A stretch of DNA of 46,079 bases from contig NZ_LN831199.1 of assembly GCF_001368795.1 (NCBI RefSeq), positions 413,839 through 459,917 of the forward strand, read 5' to 3'. Numbering within the stretch: the stretch's first letter is position 1; each line of letters opens with the position of its first letter. The position numbers and the translations under genes were made by a program. Under the pieces are notes generated by a model. It searched no databases. It was not told where the DNA came from and worked only from the letters and a program-made list of their open reading frames with translations. The stretch is from Paenibacillus ihuae. Its GTDB lineage: Bacteria; Bacillota; Bacilli; Paenibacillales; Paenibacillaceae. Below, piece by piece: positions 16,162 to 25,037 of the stretch.

Positions 16162-18150
16162 TTATTGTGTCAAAGCACCAGCCGCAGCATCCTCGCCGCC
16201 GAGACGCCCGGAGGTGAAGGAGTAGCCGATGCCGACACCGTTGCCGACATAAGTATCATTAAACAATACGCCTTCCGATTCCAGACCGACAGCGTACAGG
16301 CCCTTGATTGGCACCCGCTTGTCGTTCAGCACCTGGAACTTAGTGTTGACGAGCAATCCGCCAACTGAACCGAGATTGTTGATCTCGGCGATCACCGCGT
16401 AATAAGGGCCGCTCTCTCCCATCGGAAGCAGATATTCCTTGACTTTGCCGAACTCGGTATCCACGCCGGTCTTAGCCGCTTCCTGATATTTAGTGAAGGC
16501 ATCAGTGAATACAGCGGCATCCATGCCGGCATTCTGGGCCAATTCTTCAATGGTGTTACCTTTGTATCCGTCTCCGTTAGCAACCATAGACTCGAATACT
16601 TTGTCCGCATCCTTCCAGGGATTGTCCAGGGTGAACTTATCGGCAAAGGCTGCATAGAATTCCGGCGGCATTCCCGGCAGAGCAGGTGCTTTTACCCCGT
16701 TCATTCCTTTCGCCTTAAGCGCATCGATTTGCGATTGTGAGACGATAACCAGATGATAGGCTCCGTTAAAAGCACTGGTATTGGCCGCTGCTACAGCTGT
16801 AAGTGTCGCCGCTTCATCTCTGAATCTCGCGCCGGAAGGACCGACGTTCATGAAGTTAGGCAGGTAGGTTGTCATCAGCGGATAGCTGGCCTCAAACGGC
16901 TCATACTCCGCTTTCAGCTTCTCCGTGGATCTGGCCAGGGTCTGATGCAGCATCTGTCCGCCGAAATTATCAGGAACCTTCGCGCCGGCATCCCATGACA
17001 TCTGCAGGCCTTCCCCGATATTCTGGCCGAGGCCGCCGTTTACACCCTCGAAGCCGAAGGCTTCTTTGACCATTTCTTTGTTAGCGGCATAACCGCCGGT
17101 TGCCATCACAATGCTTTTGCCTGTAATTTCGAGGGTTGTGCCGTCCGCCTTCTCAGCCACTACTCCGGTTACTTCTCCGTTAGCGCCTGTAATCAGCTTC
17201 TTGGCAGTGGTTTCGGTAATGACCTGTCCCCCGCCCTTTTCCACCGATTCCGCCAGCATTGCCCGCAGCAGTTCTTGACGCGTATCGTAAGCCGGCAGCA
17301 TATGCAGCTGTTCTCCGGCGAAATTAATGAAGGTCGTCGGATAGCCCTTTTTGGCCAGCCAGTCATAGGTATCTCCGGATTTGGTCACATACTGGCGGAT
17401 TGCCGCCGCATCCACCCGCCAGTGGTTATTGACGATCCAGTCGGAGATTTCCTTCTCGACGCTGATTTTAAGCCCGCTGCTGACTGCAGCTGAAGAATTG
17501 TAGAACTTGCCCGCCCAGGACAGATTGCTTGCTCCGCCGATTGTAGCGGTCTTCTCAATAATGATAACCTTCGCGCCTTTATCCGCAGCCGATACAGCTG
17601 CCGACACGCCGGATGCTCCTGCTCCCACGACGACGACATCAGCCGAGAGCTGCTCCGTTTTACCTTCACCCGCCTTGGCGACTTCACGTGATTTGAAAGC
17701 CTCTACGTTACTGCCCGCCTGGTTGAGGGCATCTTCTACCGCAGCCAGAATGGCATTGCTGGACTCGGAAGCACCGCTAACCGCATCAACTGCGAGGGTC
17801 TGGCCGGCAATAATCTCGTCCTTGATCTTATTGATGGCCTCCACACCGATGCCTGCAGTTTCAGTCTGGCTGACGACCTTGATATCCGTAATAGTCTGCG
17901 CGGCATCCAGTGTAACCTCTACCTGGATTTTACCGTCTTTGCCGTCGGCCTCCGCCTTGTAAGTTCCCGCTTTAAAAGAAGCCGGTATCTCGCTGCTGTC
18001 CGCCGCCCCCTGCGTGGCCTCAGGCGACGCCGATGGCTGCTCTGAAGCCGCCGGTTCAGCGGAATTACCGCTGCAGCCGCTGATGACTGCCAGAATCATA
18101 ACGAGACATAGCGGCAAAATGAACATTCTAGAAATGGTTTGCTTGCGCAC
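16162..18150 (-). CDS. Lipoprotein flavoprotein reductase (FMN-binding plus FAD fumarate-reductase-like domain)
   Basis: A 662-residue exported flavoenzyme. It has a lipobox ISGC (Cys26), a Ser/Ala/Pro-rich linker, an FMN-binding domain (about 58-145) with VSGAS, where Ser128 stands at the usual covalent FMN threonine, and a FAD-binding reductase domain from about 170. That domain starts with VVVGAGASG and IIIEK. The family includes fumarate, urocanate and related enoate reductases working as terminal reductases outside the membrane. No haem motif is seen, so electrons would come from membrane or FMN carriers. Its promoter (18218-18248) carries the MerR 19-bp spacer and palindrome, and a MerR gene lies upstream. 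Confidence 0.85.
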   Translation of the reverse strand: MRKQTISRMFILPLCLVMILAVISGCSGNSAEPAASEQPSASPEATQGAADSSEIPASFKAGTYKAEADGKDGKIQVEVTLDAAQTITDIKVVSQTETAGIGVEAINKIKDEIIAGQTLAVDAVSGASESSNAILAAVEDALNQAGSNVEAFKSREVAKAGEGKTEQLSADVVVVGAGASGVSAAVSAADKGAKVIIIEKTATIGGASNLSWAGKFYNSSAAVSSGLKISVEKEISDWIVNNHWRVDAAAIRQYVTKSGDTYDWLAKKGYPTTFINFAGEQLHMLPAYDTRQELLRAMLAESVEKGGGQVITETTAKKLITGANGEVTGVVAEKADGTTLEITGKSIVMATGGYAANKEMVKEAFGFEGVNGGLGQNIGEGLQMSWDAGAKVPDNFGGQMLHQTLARSTEKLKAEYEPFEASYPLMTTYLPNFMNVGPSGARFRDEAATLTAVAAANTSAFNGAYHLVIVSQSQIDALKAKGMNGVKAPALPGMPPEFYAAFADKFTLDNPWKDADKVFESMVANGDGYKGNTIEELAQNAGMDAAVFTDAFTKYQEAAKTGVDTEFGKVKEYLLPMGESGPYYAVIAEINNLGSVGGLLVNTKFQVLNDKRVPIKGLYAVGLESEGVLFNDTYVGNGVGIGYSFTSGRLGGEDAAAGALTQ

Positions 18151-18217
18151 TTCTATTTCCCCCCATATGGTTATTGGCAGACCGTTTTCTCTGCTATAGG
18201 CCGCCTGTATGCCACCG

Positions 18218-18248
18218 AGTGTAAACCTTGGTGCAGCACCAAGGTCAA
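18218..18248 (-). promoter_or_regulatory. MerR-type promoter of the flavoprotein gene
   Basis: On the minus strand TTGACC (18243-18248), exactly 19 bp, then TACACT (18218-18223). The spacer is filled by a perfect dyad, arms ACCTTGGTGC and GCACCAAGGT around one base (18225-18245). The overlong spacer with a centred dyad is the hallmark of promoters that MerR proteins untwist to activate. Confidence 0.8.
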
Positions 18249-18305
18249 TGAAATAGTTGTGAATTTTTTCTCATAGTGAATCTGGAGAATACAGTCCGGG
18301 TTTGT

Positions 18306-19112
18306 TTAGACAGGAATGTTGATCTCCAAATAAGATTTGTTCTCCCCTTTAACTCGTTCCGTGAAAAGAATCTTGCCGTATATATCGCCGGTGACCGTAT
18401 AACGGTGTTCCTCGGCGTAATCGAGCATAAACTGGAAGGCCTTCTGTTCGATATATTCTTCATCAGAAGCGACGATAACCGCAGAGATACAGGTGCCGGG
18501 CGGAAGATACTCCACGCTGTCGTTCAGGCATACCCCAAGCCGCTCCTGATCTTCTTCAAGCAGCGCCAGACCCCAGCTGTAATCAAACTCCCCGTCACTG
18601 CTGAATCCGGCCGTGTTCCGGGTGCGGAAGGAATAGAAGGTGAACGGCAGCAGCTCCATCCATGCTTGCACTGTTCTTTTCAGGCATTCCTTCTGCAGCA
18701 GATGATTTTTGTTCGTCTGCCGGATCCGGTACATACCCGGCATCTGCTTAATCCGGCACTTGTAGAAGGATTCGCCGATGACCTTTAGCTCCTTATGGAT
18801 GTCATTGATTTTGTCCAGCAGCATCGTGCTCCGCCGGATCTCCGCTTCTAATTGCAGCTGTGCGGCGGCAATGGATTCCACTACCCGCTCCGCCGGCGCT
18901 TCGTTGATCAGCTCCGCCACATCCTGAAGGGGAATCTGCATACTGCGGTACCAGCGGCTCGACAGCAGATTCCGGGCATCCAAATCATCGAAGTAACGAT
19001 AATTGTTGTGATGATCCTTCATTGGCCTGACAATATCATGCTTCTCATAAAGCCGCAGCGTATCCGCTGTGATTCCAAGAATTGATGCGAACTCCCCGAT
19101 AGAATATTTCAT
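18306..19112 (-). CDS. MerR-family transcriptional regulator with effector domain
   Basis: A 268-residue regulator. The winged helix is at 1-70 (YSIGEFASILGITADTLRLY, then NYRYFDD), a dimerisation helix at about 75-115, and a C-terminal region of about 150 residues resembling GyrI-like/BmrR effector domains (VKGENKSYLEINIPV end). Such proteins bind small, often hydrophobic ligands. It lies directly upstream of the flavoprotein gene on the same strand, and the MerR-type promoter lies between them, so it very probably controls the flavoprotein. A GGGGGG sequence precedes the ATG. Confidence 0.85.
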   Translation of the reverse strand: MKYSIGEFASILGITADTLRLYEKHDIVRPMKDHHNNYRYFDDLDARNLLSSRWYRSMQIPLQDVAELINEAPAERVVESIAAAQLQLEAEIRRSTMLLDKINDIHKELKVIGESFYKCRIKQMPGMYRIRQTNKNHLLQKECLKRTVQAWMELLPFTFYSFRTRNTAGFSSDGEFDYSWGLALLEEDQERLGVCLNDSVEYLPPGTCISAVIVASDEEYIEQKAFQFMLDYAEEHRYTVTGDIYGKILFTERVKGENKSYLEINIPV

Positions 19113-19317
19113 AAAAAAGCCCCCCAGCTCTAACGAAACTCATTATTTCATATACTTAATGATAATAGGTTCTGCCCGGGGCTTTTGTGGTCTTTATCAC
19201 ATGGCAGCTATTCAGCCCTCTCAGAACGAAGCCTTGTATTTTTCCAGTCGCCTGCAGCTGCAGCTCTCCTATATACTTAAATATATCAATGAACGCTATG
19301 CGCGGAGGTGACTCCCT

Positions 19318-20412
19318 ATGAATCTAACGGAAAAAGTGCAAAGCCTTCCCCTAACGCCGGGTGTCTATCTGATGAAGGACAGCCTCGGCCACATCATTTA
19401 TGTCGGCAAGGCGAAGCAGCTGCGGAAACGGGTGCAGTCTTATTTTTACAATAACAAAGGCCACTCTCCCAAGGTGGTGCAGCTCGTCCGCAACATCAGA
19501 GACCTTGAATACAGACTGACCGATACGGAGTTTGAGGCCTTCATGCTGGAATGCCAGCTGATCAAAGAAATCAAACCAATGTACAATAAAAAAATGAAAA
19601 ATCCGCTGACCTACAGCTACATCTCTATCCGCGCGGATAGGACCGGGCGCCGCCAGATTGAAGTGGGCTATGATCCCGGCCCTCACGGACAGCAGCTGCA
19701 TTTCGGTCCCTATACGAGCAGGAGCACTGTCGAGCGGGCGGTACAGGGGATCAAAGAAAGCCAGCGGATTCTCTGCAGCAGCCCGCACACCGGGCATTCG
19801 CTCTGCCTCAACCACTCGCTTGGCCTCTGTATCGGAATGTGCGGCGGCGGAGAAGCACTGGATACCTATAATACAATTATGGACCGGATTATCGCTCTTC
19901 TGGACGGAAGTGACAGGGGGATACTTAACGACCTGGAACAGCGTATGGACGAGGCGGCAGAGCGGTTTGATTTCGAGGCGGCCGCCAAATACCGCGATTA
20001 TGCAGGAGCGGTTCAGGCGCTGCTCCAGAAGGAGCAGGTCACCCGGTTCACCGGAGAGAACAAAAACATTGCGGTGCTGGAGCCGGTGGACGAGCATACC
20101 CTTAAACTGATCCTGATCAAAGGCGCAAGGATCCTCTTCCGTACCAAGCTGGATATAAGCCAGCCGGATATGGAACAGCTGCACAGCACAGTACTCGCGG
20201 CGATCACCGGGCATTTCGCTGCTGCATCCTCTGAGCTGGCCGCAGAGATCAGCCGCCATACGATTGATGAAGCCCAGATCATCTACAGCTATCTGAAGAG
20301 CAGCTCCGGCAGCTATCTGATTGTTCCTCAGGAATGGCTTGGCAAGAAGCCGGAGCCCTTGCTGGCGGAAGCTGTTCACAGACTTCTGGAAAATTCTATG
20401 TCTACTCTTTAA
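19318..20412 (+). CDS. UvrC-like protein lacking the C-terminal nuclease half
   Basis: A 364-residue UvrC paralogue. It has the GIY-YIG domain at about 12-90 (PGVYLMKDSLGHIIYVGKA, then KRVQSYF), the middle cysteine-bearing region (about 150-180, CLNHSLGLCIGMCGG) and a UVR motif near 205-235 (ERFDFEAAAKYRD). It stops about where the RNase H-like nuclease would start, against about 600 residues for UvrC. It resembles a Cho-like enzyme making only the 3' incision, or a truncated UvrC. It also ends 11 nt inside a convergent small gene. AGGTG(A) precedes the ATG. Confidence 0.8.
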   Translation: MNLTEKVQSLPLTPGVYLMKDSLGHIIYVGKAKQLRKRVQSYFYNNKGHSPKVVQLVRNIRDLEYRLTDTEFEAFMLECQLIKEIKPMYNKKMKNPLTYSYISIRADRTGRRQIEVGYDPGPHGQQLHFGPYTSRSTVERAVQGIKESQRILCSSPHTGHSLCLNHSLGLCIGMCGGGEALDTYNTIMDRIIALLDGSDRGILNDLEQRMDEAAERFDFEAAAKYRDYAGAVQALLQKEQVTRFTGENKNIAVLEPVDEHTLKLILIKGARILFRTKLDISQPDMEQLHSTVLAAITGHFAAASSELAAEISRHTIDEAQIIYSYLKSSSGSYLIVPQEWLGKKPEPLLAEAVHRLLENSMSTL

Positions 20413-20599
20413 AGTTGGACGGCTCCTTAACGTACCACTCCGTCAAGCCACAGGTTGAACAGACATAGGGAACGAGTTCACTGGTTTTCTTGGCTGCAAA
20501 TACTCTGTCCTGCTTTTTGATAGCAGAAAATTGCCCAACCGTATTTGTCGCTGTACATTCTATCAGCTTGACACCGCAATTCCGGCACATATGTATCAT
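20402..20599 (-). CDS. Small zinc-ribbon protein
   Basis: About 65 residues with two CxxC pairs, CRNCG near the start and CSTCG near 50, a typical zinc ribbon. Several ATG codons lie at the start. The ATG at 20599 has AGAAGGAG about 9 nt upstream, while the one at 20608 abuts that sequence, so 20599 is preferred. The 3' end overlaps the convergent UvrC-like gene by 11 nt. It is the last gene of the AT-rich block; function unknown. Confidence 0.6.
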   Translation of the reverse strand: MIHMCRNCGVKLIECTATNTVGQFSAIKKQDRVFAAKKTSELVPYVCSTCGLTEWYVKEPSNFKE

Positions 20600-20635
20600 T
20601 TCAATCATCTCCTTCTATAATTTTCAAGATCTGAT

Positions 20636-21328
20636 TCATATATCCGTATAGTGATGTTTGATATTGGTTATGGAATGCAGGGTCACCGTCTTTTTGACCG
20701 TTCCCTCTCCGATCAGATATACATTTTGCAGTTTCTGGACAAGCATCAACGTCAATATTTCACTACAGCTTGCTGTATGATGATTAACAAGTATAAATAT
20801 TTTTTTAAAGCTATAGCCCTCACTATTGATTTTCCGGTGTATTACTTGCTTCTCTTTATAATTCAAGAGCAGCATGTCACATCTGGGAAGCAGTGGTCTG
20901 GCGATTTTCAGACAAGCATCCAATTTGCCGCCGCTGTTATTTCTGAGATCCAGGATCAAGTAAGTCATATGCTGGTACTTATGTAATAAACCTTCAATAT
21001 CAATAGCCGACTCATCATTAAAATTAGTAAAAGAAATGTACAAAATATCATGCAGCTTGATATCAGACTTTACTGAATCGATTTTTTTTCTCTTCACAAA
21101 TGATTTACCCGGGTAAAAATAATTAAATTGAGTATAAACTGAATCTGTAGTACTGCTCACAAACTCCTGAAAATCCAGATGAGAAACCTTTCGTTTGTTC
21201 AGCAGAGTATGCTTTTTCTCTTTATAAGCATCCTCCATTGCTAAGTTTAATTCTTTTTCTTCATACACCTCGACAAGCATTTTGACTAGCCGTTTGGGAA
21301 TATAGCGATGTGGTCTGAGTGTAAGCAT
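20636..21328 (-). CDS. S41-type (C-terminal-processing) protease-like protein
   Basis: A 230-residue protein with the crotonase-like S41 core from about 85: LILDLRNNSGG and later HHTASCSEIL, where the serine of the S-E pair stands at the family's catalytic position. The N-terminal 80 residues are not recognised, and no signal peptide or PDZ domain is seen. The protein ends soon after the core (GEGTVKKTVTLHS). S41 proteases cleave near C-termini, and in peptide-natural-product clusters they may trim peptides. The start codon overlaps the stop region of the upstream membrane-protein gene, so it is part of the operon. Confidence 0.7.
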   Translation of the reverse strand: MLTLRPHRYIPKRLVKMLVEVYEEKELNLAMEDAYKEKKHTLLNKRKVSHLDFQEFVSSTTDSVYTQFNYFYPGKSFVKRKKIDSVKSDIKLHDILYISFTNFNDESAIDIEGLLHKYQHMTYLILDLRNNSGGKLDACLKIARPLLPRCDMLLLNYKEKQVIHRKINSEGYSFKKIFILVNHHTASCSEILTLMLVQKLQNVYLIGEGTVKKTVTLHSITNIKHHYTDI

Positions 21329-21331
21329 TCC

Positions 21332-22021
21332 TCATTCCTCTATTGTGTTACTTTCCTCAAATGTCTTAAGCAGCTTCTGTGTGTTGATAATTAAATTCTC
21401 TTTGTTCGGATTATTAACGATCCAGTAAGAAAACCATAAAACGAATAGGGCCAGGACAAACGACAAGCCTGTGAGCTGCAGAGAAACATGTATCTCTTTT
21501 CCGTAATAAAACAAAAACAAAAAAGGATTGGCATAAATCAACAAGCCTGCCACAGATGCCAAAACCTGCTTGAATTTGGAGTAATCCGAATAATGAATTG
21601 TAGAAAACCCAATGATTGAGGCACCAATTACTATATTCAGGACATTGTGCAGCATTGCCTTAGTGGTTATATTGAAGTCTATACCGAACAGGAAGGGTCC
21701 GCTAAGAACAGCCAGCCACAAGATAATGTTTGAATAGATAAAACCAATTACTGCAGTGTATAAAAGGTTTACCAACCATATTTTTTTTATTGAAGTATTC
21801 GTCGCCAGTATGACTTCAGTAGATACAAGTTCTTCAATGGAGAAAAATACGAATGTCTGCAGGAGGATTACGCTCAGGGAATAAAATGCGATTATATTTT
21901 CTGTTTTTATATTCAACATTAACAATAAGAATAAGTAAGCCGCCGGCAGGATAAAAAATACGAGCATTCTGATTTTGCTTCTTTGGAATTCGTTATATTT
22001 CTTCCACATTAACGCTCTCAT
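21332..22021 (-). CDS. ABC-exporter-type membrane protein
   Basis: A 229-residue protein with about six hydrophobic helices and no other domain. It begins MRALMWKKYNEFQRSKIR, a short cytoplasmic lead typical of ABC-2-type permeases. AGAAGGAG lies about 8 nt before the ATG. It is one nt from the preceding membrane-protein gene and 3 nt from the protease gene. It probably forms the transport channel together with that protein and the ATPase. Base composition is AT-rich like its neighbours. Confidence 0.65.
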   Translation of the reverse strand: MRALMWKKYNEFQRSKIRMLVFFILPAAYLFLLLMLNIKTENIIAFYSLSVILLQTFVFFSIEELVSTEVILATNTSIKKIWLVNLLYTAVIGFIYSNIILWLAVLSGPFLFGIDFNITTKAMLHNVLNIVIGASIIGFSTIHYSDYSKFKQVLASVAGLLIYANPFLFLFYYGKEIHVSLQLTGLSFVLALFVLWFSYWIVNNPNKENLIINTQKLLKTFEESNTIEE

Positions 22022-22022
22022 A

Positions 22023-22628
22023 TTACAGGCTCCTTCTCACGATTCTTTCTTTCCTTATGTCTCTTCTAAGAACAAAGTTCAATACGGTTATCAATAGAAA
22101 GCTTACGAGCACTGCAATTACGAACTCTTTTTTGTCCAGGTTTAGGATCAGGTAGTAAACAAGGTAATCAAGCAATAACACAGTAAATTTATATTTTTTA
22201 CCAAGCCGCCATATCAGTTTATATAACATCAGGTGATATGCAAAAACCCAGGCCAACAAGCAGGCAATCTCTAAGAAATTCATATTAAAAGATACGTCAG
22301 CTACATGAAGAGTCATAATATTGATGCCTGAAACTACAATACACTTACACATTAAATATATCGTTTTGCCAAGACAGATATTTTCCACATTTATAGGCAA
22401 TGCCAGTAAGGACTCTATGCTCTGATTCATATCCGAAAGGATCATTTCCATCTGAAAAACAAAATAAATGGCCAGCAGCAAATAAACATCATAATTTTGA
22501 AAAGAACTTTTATACCTGATTAAAACGTAGTTCCCAAGAATAATAAACAATAAAGAAACCAGATTTGATCTCGTCCTTAATTTATCCTTTTTAATTTCAC
22601 GCCAAAATATCGTTTTATAAATGCTCAT
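22023..22628 (-). CDS. ABC-exporter-type membrane protein
   Basis: About 201 residues with five to six hydrophobic helices, opening MSIYKTIFWREIKKDKLRTRSN, the usual short cytoplasmic lead of an exporter permease. The start is unclear: the ATG at 22628 has GGAGG only 3 nt away, while TTG at 22643 directly follows the ATPase stop and could be used by translational coupling. It partners the ATPase gene just upstream. Confidence 0.6.
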   Translation of the reverse strand: MSIYKTIFWREIKKDKLRTRSNLVSLLFIILGNYVLIRYKSSFQNYDVYLLLAIYFVFQMEMILSDMNQSIESLLALPINVENICLGKTIYLMCKCIVVSGINIMTLHVADVSFNMNFLEIACLLAWVFAYHLMLYKLIWRLGKKYKFTVLLLDYLVYYLILNLDKKEFVIAVLVSFLLITVLNFVLRRDIRKERIVRRSL

Positions 22629-22643
22629 AGGCCTCCATACCAA

Positions 22644-23558
22644 TTACTCATTAATAATTTTATTGTACAAATGCTTCAAATCATTGTTCACTTTCTTCAT
22701 CTCCAGAATCTCCACATTATCGCTTACAATCCACCTGGACAAATGATTTGTCTCGTCCTTTAGTTGAACAAACACTCCCTCCTCGATTATTTTGCAGGAT
22801 AGCACAAAGGGCTGGTCCTTTAGTTTGTTTATCAGCTGATTATTGTCTTCCGACTTTAGAACATAGGTGTTGTCTGAATAAGCTTTCTCCAGTTCGTTGT
22901 ATGTATTCATATGAAGAATGCTACCCTTTTTGAGAAATGCCACATGTGTGCATACCTCCTGCAATTCGTTGAGGTCATGTGAATTGAAAATGATAGTACA
23001 GCCTTTACCTGTAAGCTCTTGGATAAACTCCTTTAGGAGCATTCTGCCTTCTACATCTAATCCTCTGCTGGGTTCGTCCAAAATTAATAATTCCGGTTCA
23101 TTGATGAGTGCACGGGCAATAGCCAGTCTTTGTTTCATCCCCCTGGAAAAAAAGGTGATCTTATCTGATCTCTTATCAAACAAGTCAACCTTTTTTAGCA
23201 GCCGTCCTATTCTTTCTGATCTTTCCGGATATTTGGCTGAAGGGTAATAAATACGATCAAAGAATTCGAGGTTATCCCAACAATTCAGGTCTTTAAAAAG
23301 GCCGATATTGTCCAATAGGAAGCCTATTTTATTTCTGACTGAAGTATATTCCTTAGAAGACACATCAACATTATTTACCAGAATTTTTCCTTCGGTGGTA
23401 TTGTACAGATTCAGAATCATTCTGATAATTGTTGTTTTCCCGGCACCATTTGGCCCCACAATAGAAAAGACAGACCCCCTGGTGATTTGGAGATTAATTT
23501 TGTTGATAATCTCTTGTTCGCCTATCCTTTTTGTAACATCTATTAATTTGACTTCCAT
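22644..23558 (-). CDS. ABC transporter ATP-binding protein (exporter type)
   Basis: A 304-residue ATPase of the CcmA/bacitracin-exporter type. Walker A is GPNGAGKTT near 35-43, the signature FSRGMKQRL, and Walker B LLILDEPSRGLD. A C-terminal extension of about 90 residues follows, as in peptide and antibiotic exporters. GGAGG precedes the ATG. It is the first intact gene behind the IS element and heads the ATPase, two permeases and protease set. The element's insertion may have separated it from its original promoter. Confidence 0.85.
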   Translation of the reverse strand: MEVKLIDVTKRIGEQEIINKINLQITRGSVFSIVGPNGAGKTTIIRMILNLYNTTEGKILVNNVDVSSKEYTSVRNKIGFLLDNIGLFKDLNCWDNLEFFDRIYYPSAKYPERSERIGRLLKKVDLFDKRSDKITFFSRGMKQRLAIARALINEPELLILDEPSRGLDVEGRMLLKEFIQELTGKGCTIIFNSHDLNELQEVCTHVAFLKKGSILHMNTYNELEKAYSDNTYVLKSEDNNQLINKLKDQPFVLSCKIIEEGVFVQLKDETNHLSRWIVSDNVEILEMKKVNNDLKHLYNKIINE

Positions 23559-23589
23559 AGTCCAGCCTCCAAGTTATACTCACAGCTTT

Positions 23590-23800
23590 TTTCGTATTGA
23601 CCTTATTACATGCATTACATGCATATGTGAACTACCCCCACCTATAGAGGTGTGAGCTTCTTGGGAACAGCCCAGACTTGCTCTGAATGACTTACATCCG
23701 AAGCAGCGGTTAGGCTTATACGCCAAGCGATCCCCGTAGTCCCTGCGGTTCAATCAAATGTTATACCCGTACAGTTCCGTGGAGCTGACGTAGCCCTTCC
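23590..23800 (-). ncRNA. Candidate omega RNA (TnpB guide RNA) region
   Basis: In known IS605-group elements the omega RNA overlaps the tnpB 3' end and runs to the element end, with the guide just outside. Here that is tnpB's last bases, the structured downstream region and the hairpin at 23639-23652, with the guide reading out of the element near 23610-23630. Location by analogy only. Confidence 0.35.
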
Positions 23801-25035
23801 GCCCGGATGTTTATACTTGCGTTCACGTCCCGGTCATGCGTTGTTCCGCAGCTTGGGCAGCTCCATTCCCGGATATGTAGTCCTTTCTTTCCATCCCGAT
23901 GTCCACAGGACGAACAAATCTGACTGGAGGGGAACCAGCGTCCAACCTGGATCACTTGTTTCCCATACCACTCTGCTTTGTAGGTCAGTTTGGACAGAAA
24001 GGTAGACCACGAGACATCATGCAGCGTACGAGCAAGCCTGTGATTTCGAACAAGCCCTTTGACATTCAGGGTCTCCACACAGATCACGTCGTGGTTGTTG
24101 ACGAGATACGTACTGAGTTTGTTCTGAAAGTCGTTTCGCTGATTGGATATTTTTTGATGCAACTTAGCCACAAGAATGAGTTGCTTCTGGTAATTGCGGC
24201 TGTCTGCGAGTAAGCGTCCCTCTTTCTTTGCCTGCCCAGCTCGGCGCGATAGCTTGCGCTGGGCCTTTGCCAATGGGTCTGAGGTTTTCGCCAGATGGTT
24301 CAGATTTTGGACTTTCTTTCCGTCTGAGAAAGCAGCAAAAGAAGTTACGCCGAGGTCCATCCCGATGACGGAACCGGTTTTTTTCTTAGCTTCCACTTCG
24401 GTTTCGCACAGAATCGAGACAAAATACTTCCCAGTCGCGGTACGCGAGATCGTAGCCGTTTTAATGAGACCCTGAAGCTGCCGATGCAGCTTGATCCGCA
24501 CTGGTTCCATTTTGGGCAGTTTCAAATAACGTCCTGCCACAATGGCGATCGTCCCATTCTGATTGTTCGTCGTGTAGGATTGAACAGGATTTTTGCGCGA
24601 TTTCCATTTTGGAAAACCGGAGGAGGGCTTACTGAAAAAGTTGTTATAGGCTGCGTTCAGATGAAGCTGGGCATTGCATAGCGCCAAGCTGTCGACTTCT
24701 TTAAGAAAGGGAAATTCATTTTTGTATTGGGCAGGTGTGGGAAACTTGATTTTTTCGCCGGTTCCCCGGTTCTTTTTGTAGGATTCGATGCGGTCATTCA
24801 GCATGAGGTTGTAGACTTTGCGTACACAGCCGAAGCTCTTGGCAAAGAATTCGGCCTGCTGATCGCTCGGATACAAGCGATACTTGAAGGCTTTGAGCAC
24901 GAAAACTCACCTCGATTTTCCACGGTTCAAAATAAGAATGTATGTTCTTGTTTTTATTTTACCGAAAATCTCCTGATAAGCAAAGGTAAACCGTTGTCAT
25001 TCATCCCGCCACTTTAGAAGTGGGGGAATTCTGAT
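23630..25035 (-). mobile_element. IS1341-like (IS200/IS605 group) element with tnpB only
   Basis: Bounds are approximate. The tnpB-side end has a hairpin at 23639-23652 (CACCT/AGGTG, loop ATAG) next to a GTGAACTACCCC-type end, and the other end has a hairpin at 25009-25023 (CCACTT/AAGTGG). No tnpA is present, so mobility needs TnpA in trans. The element sits directly between the radical SAM remnant and the ABC operon. Confidence 0.6.
23761..24900 (-). CDS. tnpB: TnpB (RNA-guided nuclease of an IS605-group element)
   Basis: A 379-residue TnpB that looks intact. The N-terminal MLKAFKYRLYPSDQQ is typical. RuvC residues are Asp182 (GMDLGV), Glu276 (CVETLNV) and Asp358 (HDRDVNASI), and the zinc finger has Cys329, Cys332, Cys348 and Cys351. 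The start is GTG with GAGGTGA 8 nt upstream. TnpB proteins cut DNA at a site set by the omega RNA from the element's end and a short TAM, and so help the element persist. It may be active or only retained. Confidence 0.9.
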   Translation of the reverse strand: MLKAFKYRLYPSDQQAEFFAKSFGCVRKVYNLMLNDRIESYKKNRGTGEKIKFPTPAQYKNEFPFLKEVDSLALCNAQLHLNAAYNNFFSKPSSGFPKWKSRKNPVQSYTTNNQNGTIAIVAGRYLKLPKMEPVRIKLHRQLQGLIKTATISRTATGKYFVSILCETEVEAKKKTGSVIGMDLGVTSFAAFSDGKKVQNLNHLAKTSDPLAKAQRKLSRRAGQAKKEGRLLADSRNYQKQLILVAKLHQKISNQRNDFQNKLSTYLVNNHDVICVETLNVKGLVRNHRLARTLHDVSWSTFLSKLTYKAEWYGKQVIQVGRWFPSSQICSSCGHRDGKKGLHIREWSCPSCGTTHDRDVNASINIRAEGLRQLHGTVRV

Positions 25036-25037
25036 AA

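Noticed and set aside
19115-19187. AAAAGCCCC and GGGGCTTTT about 55 bp apart between the MerR and UvrC-like genes.
   Set aside because: The arms are far apart and the intervening sequence must hold the MerR promoter. It could be chance or a relic; there is no support for a terminator or operator.
19351-20379. A 342-codon minus-strand open frame opposite the UvrC-like gene.
   Set aside because: The plus-strand product has clear GIY-YIG and UVR motifs; this frame has none.
20600-20640. Frameshift at the end of the S41-like gene that would add about 12 residues.
   Set aside because: The alternative frame is open only briefly and no family alignment is available to show that the protein should continue.
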